Shown here: in pieces, positions 61,351 through 64,000 of the stretch
How the letters are laid out: every line of letters starts with the position of its first letter
Position numbering within the stretch: position 1 is the stretch's first letter
Origin: Chionis minor
Lineage: Eukaryota > Chordata > Aves > Charadriiformes > Chionididae
Length of the DNA: 64,000 bases
Direction: 5' to 3'
Assembly (NCBI GenBank): GCA_013398295.1
Contig: VZSF01010488.1
Span: forward strand, 444,688 to 508,687
Notes under the pieces: model-generated
What the model was told of the DNA's origin: nothing
Databases searched by the model: none
Seen by the model: only the letters and a program-made list of their open reading frames with translations
Position numbers and translations under genes: made by a program

Positions 61351-64000
61351 TTAAATTCGTAGCGTACTGCAGGGGCTGGATTCCTTACCCAAGTCCACAG
61401 TAGATGAAAATAACCTCAATTCAAATATATCTGCATTTCAGAATACAACTGATGACTGCAGGTTGTGTGCATGTTTCATTTAACATTTTCAAGTAAATAT
61501 TTAAAAATGATTTATTATTATTGTTATTATTATTATTGTTCTTAGATAGAAATCAGTGCAAAGTGCCACCACACCAGTTCTCATCTTCCCACTGTCTACT
61601 TGTCTTTATTAAGGATAAGCCTGGTTCTTGAATGCCTTGCTAATTCTCTGCTAAAATTCCACAAACACCAACTCCATCTAAACAACGGATTAACTAACAT
61701 GACTTTTTTGACTCAAAATGTCAGCTATGAAAAATTGATGGTCACTCCACATGCTCCATCGCTGCCATTCAAAGTGAAAAGTATTTGACAGGAAAAAGAG
61801 TACTTTCTGTGCTGTTTGCACAGCTATCCAAGGAGTTTGATAACGACAATAAGAGAGAGAAATACTGTAGCATAGTGGAAGAAAGTACAATAACAACAAT
61901 GCTCCGTGTCAACCAGACAAGAGGAAAGAGAAGTATTGCACAGCTCACTGATCATGAATTGCCAAAAAGAGTGTATTAACCTACACTTGGACAGCAACAT
62001 TAAAAGTTAGGAGTTTGGACAATATCTGGAATGAAACCGATACTGCACACAGAAGAATCCAGGTGAGCCCTTGTGCTCACCACTGTTTCATTTTAATTCC
62101 ACGGAAGTACAGGAAAGTAATGCTGAGTAAACATCATGAAAGCCACTGTTACAGGCTGACTCCTACTTAGCAAAGTTTTGGTCCCACCTTCATAGTCAGA
62201 GATGCTGGCACCTGGAGCCCTCTAATTCTAAACCTGCCTGCCATTTCAGCGACTTCGCTATCCTAGTACGTATTTTCCAGTTTATGAAAGCTGAAACAAA
62301 TCATTAATTAATTAAATCTCAAAAGCTGCCAATAGGCTAAAGGTTTTCAGCCGATCACTAAGCTGGAATCATGTTTATCCCAGACACAAGTGGCCAAGCA
62401 GTCCTTACCTTAACATAATTTCCTCAACTGATGACTAGAATTGGTCTGCATTAGCCTCTCACTAATCTGTCTGTAGGAATGTATCACTCTCCAGAGTCTC
62501 TTCCATTTTGTATGGATTGGCTCCTTCACTTTATAATGTTAATGCATAAAAGAATATGCTCTACTTTCCACTAGCTTTTCATCTACAGGTCTGTCACACA
62601 AACTAAATGCTTTATAGAGCTAAATTATCAATCTATAAAAATAAATACAAAACAGCATAACACAAAGTAAAGAATTAAATGCCATTAAACTAAATAGATA
62701 ACTTTGCTCAAAAATTTGGAAACCAATTAAAGATTGAAAAGCCATTTATAAACTGCAATGGTGTTTCAGACACTGGGAGCAGTGTGGCAAGAAAAATAAA
62801 AAGACTAACAGCGGACACAAAAGACCAAAAATACTCATGTAAGAGACTGGAAGAAGTTTAAGGGGAGCATCATTTCACTCCCCCTGATTTCCAAATGTTG
62901 AGTAGAAACTCAAACAGGCAGCAACTGTGTCTATAAAGCACAGCATGAAATGTTTGTACTTCCTTATGTGGATGAGAAACAGAAGGCAAGTGAAATGTTG
63001 TGGGAAGATTAAAAAGCATCTTAGTATGTGAAAGGTCAACCATCAATTATTAATAATGTTACAGTCCAGGGAAGATGAGAAACCTCCAATGCAGTTTCTG
63101 GGATATCGGATACCATGCAAATTTCTGAGGTAACTAATTCACAGATATATCTATCTGGAGGACAGAATTACAGCACATGCAAATCCTGAGAAATCTTAAG
63201 GAAATAATACACAAAAGGGAAAATTAGCATTCCTATTGCTTCAGCTGACAAACAACTCACTACCACTGGGCTTCTAAAATATTTGAATTTCTAGTTTACT
63301 CTCTTCCCCTCCTGATGGTTTTCTATTTTCTTATTTGAATTTGTCTTATTACTTAAAGAAATATAATAACCTAGGTTTGAGGGGAAAAAATCAAAACCAA
63401 ACCCTCCACACATTTGTTAAGATTATATTATATAGACAGCAGAGAAAGCAGGAAACTCTATCAAATTAAGTGACAAGAGGAGCATGTGCTGCAGTAGCAA
63501 TGTGATACAGTAAACATGACTGGAAGGTGAGTCTCACTGAGTCAACATGCGATTCCAACCTTTATTTGTTCTTTCAGAAACTAAATGCAGCTGGGGCAAA
63601 GTGTAACACAAGGCTCAGATGCAGAAAAGATCCTACAAGAAGAGGGCTAGTATTTATTGCTAGCTGACTCTTTCAAAAGCTCTAGGTTTGTGGAACTGAG
63701 GGCTGGGAAAATCAATTCACTGCCTATAAAATGCGACATTTCCAACAGTGGTGTGGTTAGTAGTTACACCTCAGAGGTCTCTACTTTCTCTGCTTGAATC
63801 TTACAGCAATTTTGATTATGTCATCCAAAGAATCTCAGTTTCGACGTGGATCTCTATAAAACAGCAAAAATTGACATTTTTTTTTTTTTAAGGTCAGTGG
63901 ATCAACTGGTTAGTTGATTTAAGCAACTAGAGTACTTTGTCTAAATGGGGAAAAAATGTAACAATGAATGTAGCACCATAATTCAGGGTGTTTCATACAT
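61351..64000. other. Non-coding stretch, no gene recognised
   Basis: AT-rich sequence to the right edge. It contains a TTA trinucleotide repeat at about 61,511-61,540 and a T13-type run at about 63,879-63,891. No exon or RNA gene is supported. Confidence 0.5.
61511..61540. repeat. (TTA)n microsatellite
   Basis: TTA units with two G-substituted interruptions, about 30 bp after the end of a LINE/SINE-like relic. Confidence 0.85.

Overview
The window looks like vertebrate, almost certainly avian, nuclear DNA. The main reason is a set of CR1-type LINE fragments, one of them with an uninterrupted 232-codon reverse-transcriptase-ORF tail and the CR1 3' end of short ATTCTATG-like repeats. The rest is AT-rich single-copy sequence with no long genes, very old MIR/L3-like fossils, and one vertebrate-style CpG island. 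There is no sign of operons, prokaryotic gene density, tRNA or rRNA genes, CRISPR arrays or integrated viruses.

Layout: bases 1 to about 1,290 are a GC-rich, CpG-rich island cut by the left edge. It is very likely the promoter and first-exon region of a gene whose body I cannot identify. It holds a short AT-rich core (about 420-525) with TATA-like sequences, an inverted CCAAT box and a perfect GATA inverted repeat. It also holds G-quadruplex-type G runs (581-639) and an 18-bp minisatellite (about 730-1,040) that contains the only ambiguous base. A minus-strand GTAAGTG donor-like site at 319-313 makes leftward transcription possible, but the direction is not settled. From 1.3 to 11.4 kb the sequence is non-coding; the strongest site is a CTCF-type motif beside a G tract at about 7.43-7.51 kb. 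From 11.48 to 13.58 kb lies a long, heavily decayed CR1/L3-type LINE on the plus strand. A CR1 3' end follows at 15.4-15.63 kb. From 15.6 to 45.1 kb I see no gene, only microsatellites, homopolymers, hairpin-forming palindromes, a few MIR-like relics and possible regulatory blocks. A CR1 3' fragment lies at 45.14-45.52 kb. A near-perfect RFX X-box lies at 48.56 kb and a MIR-like SINE at 50.3 kb. A minus-strand CR1 cluster occupies 52.2-57.9 kb: three copies of different decay state. The window ends in AT-rich non-coding sequence with one more MIR-like relic at 61.1 kb.

No host protein-coding exon could be supported. The open reading frames are short, lack recognisable domains and occur at roughly the density expected by chance, apart from those inside LINEs. 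The window is best read as the CpG-island 5' end of one gene plus about 60 kb of intron or intergenic desert. I found no new biological system. The most useful leads are the CTCF/G-tract pair, the RFX X-box, the GATA inverted repeat in the promoter core, the L3-type fossil and one possible conserved non-coding block.
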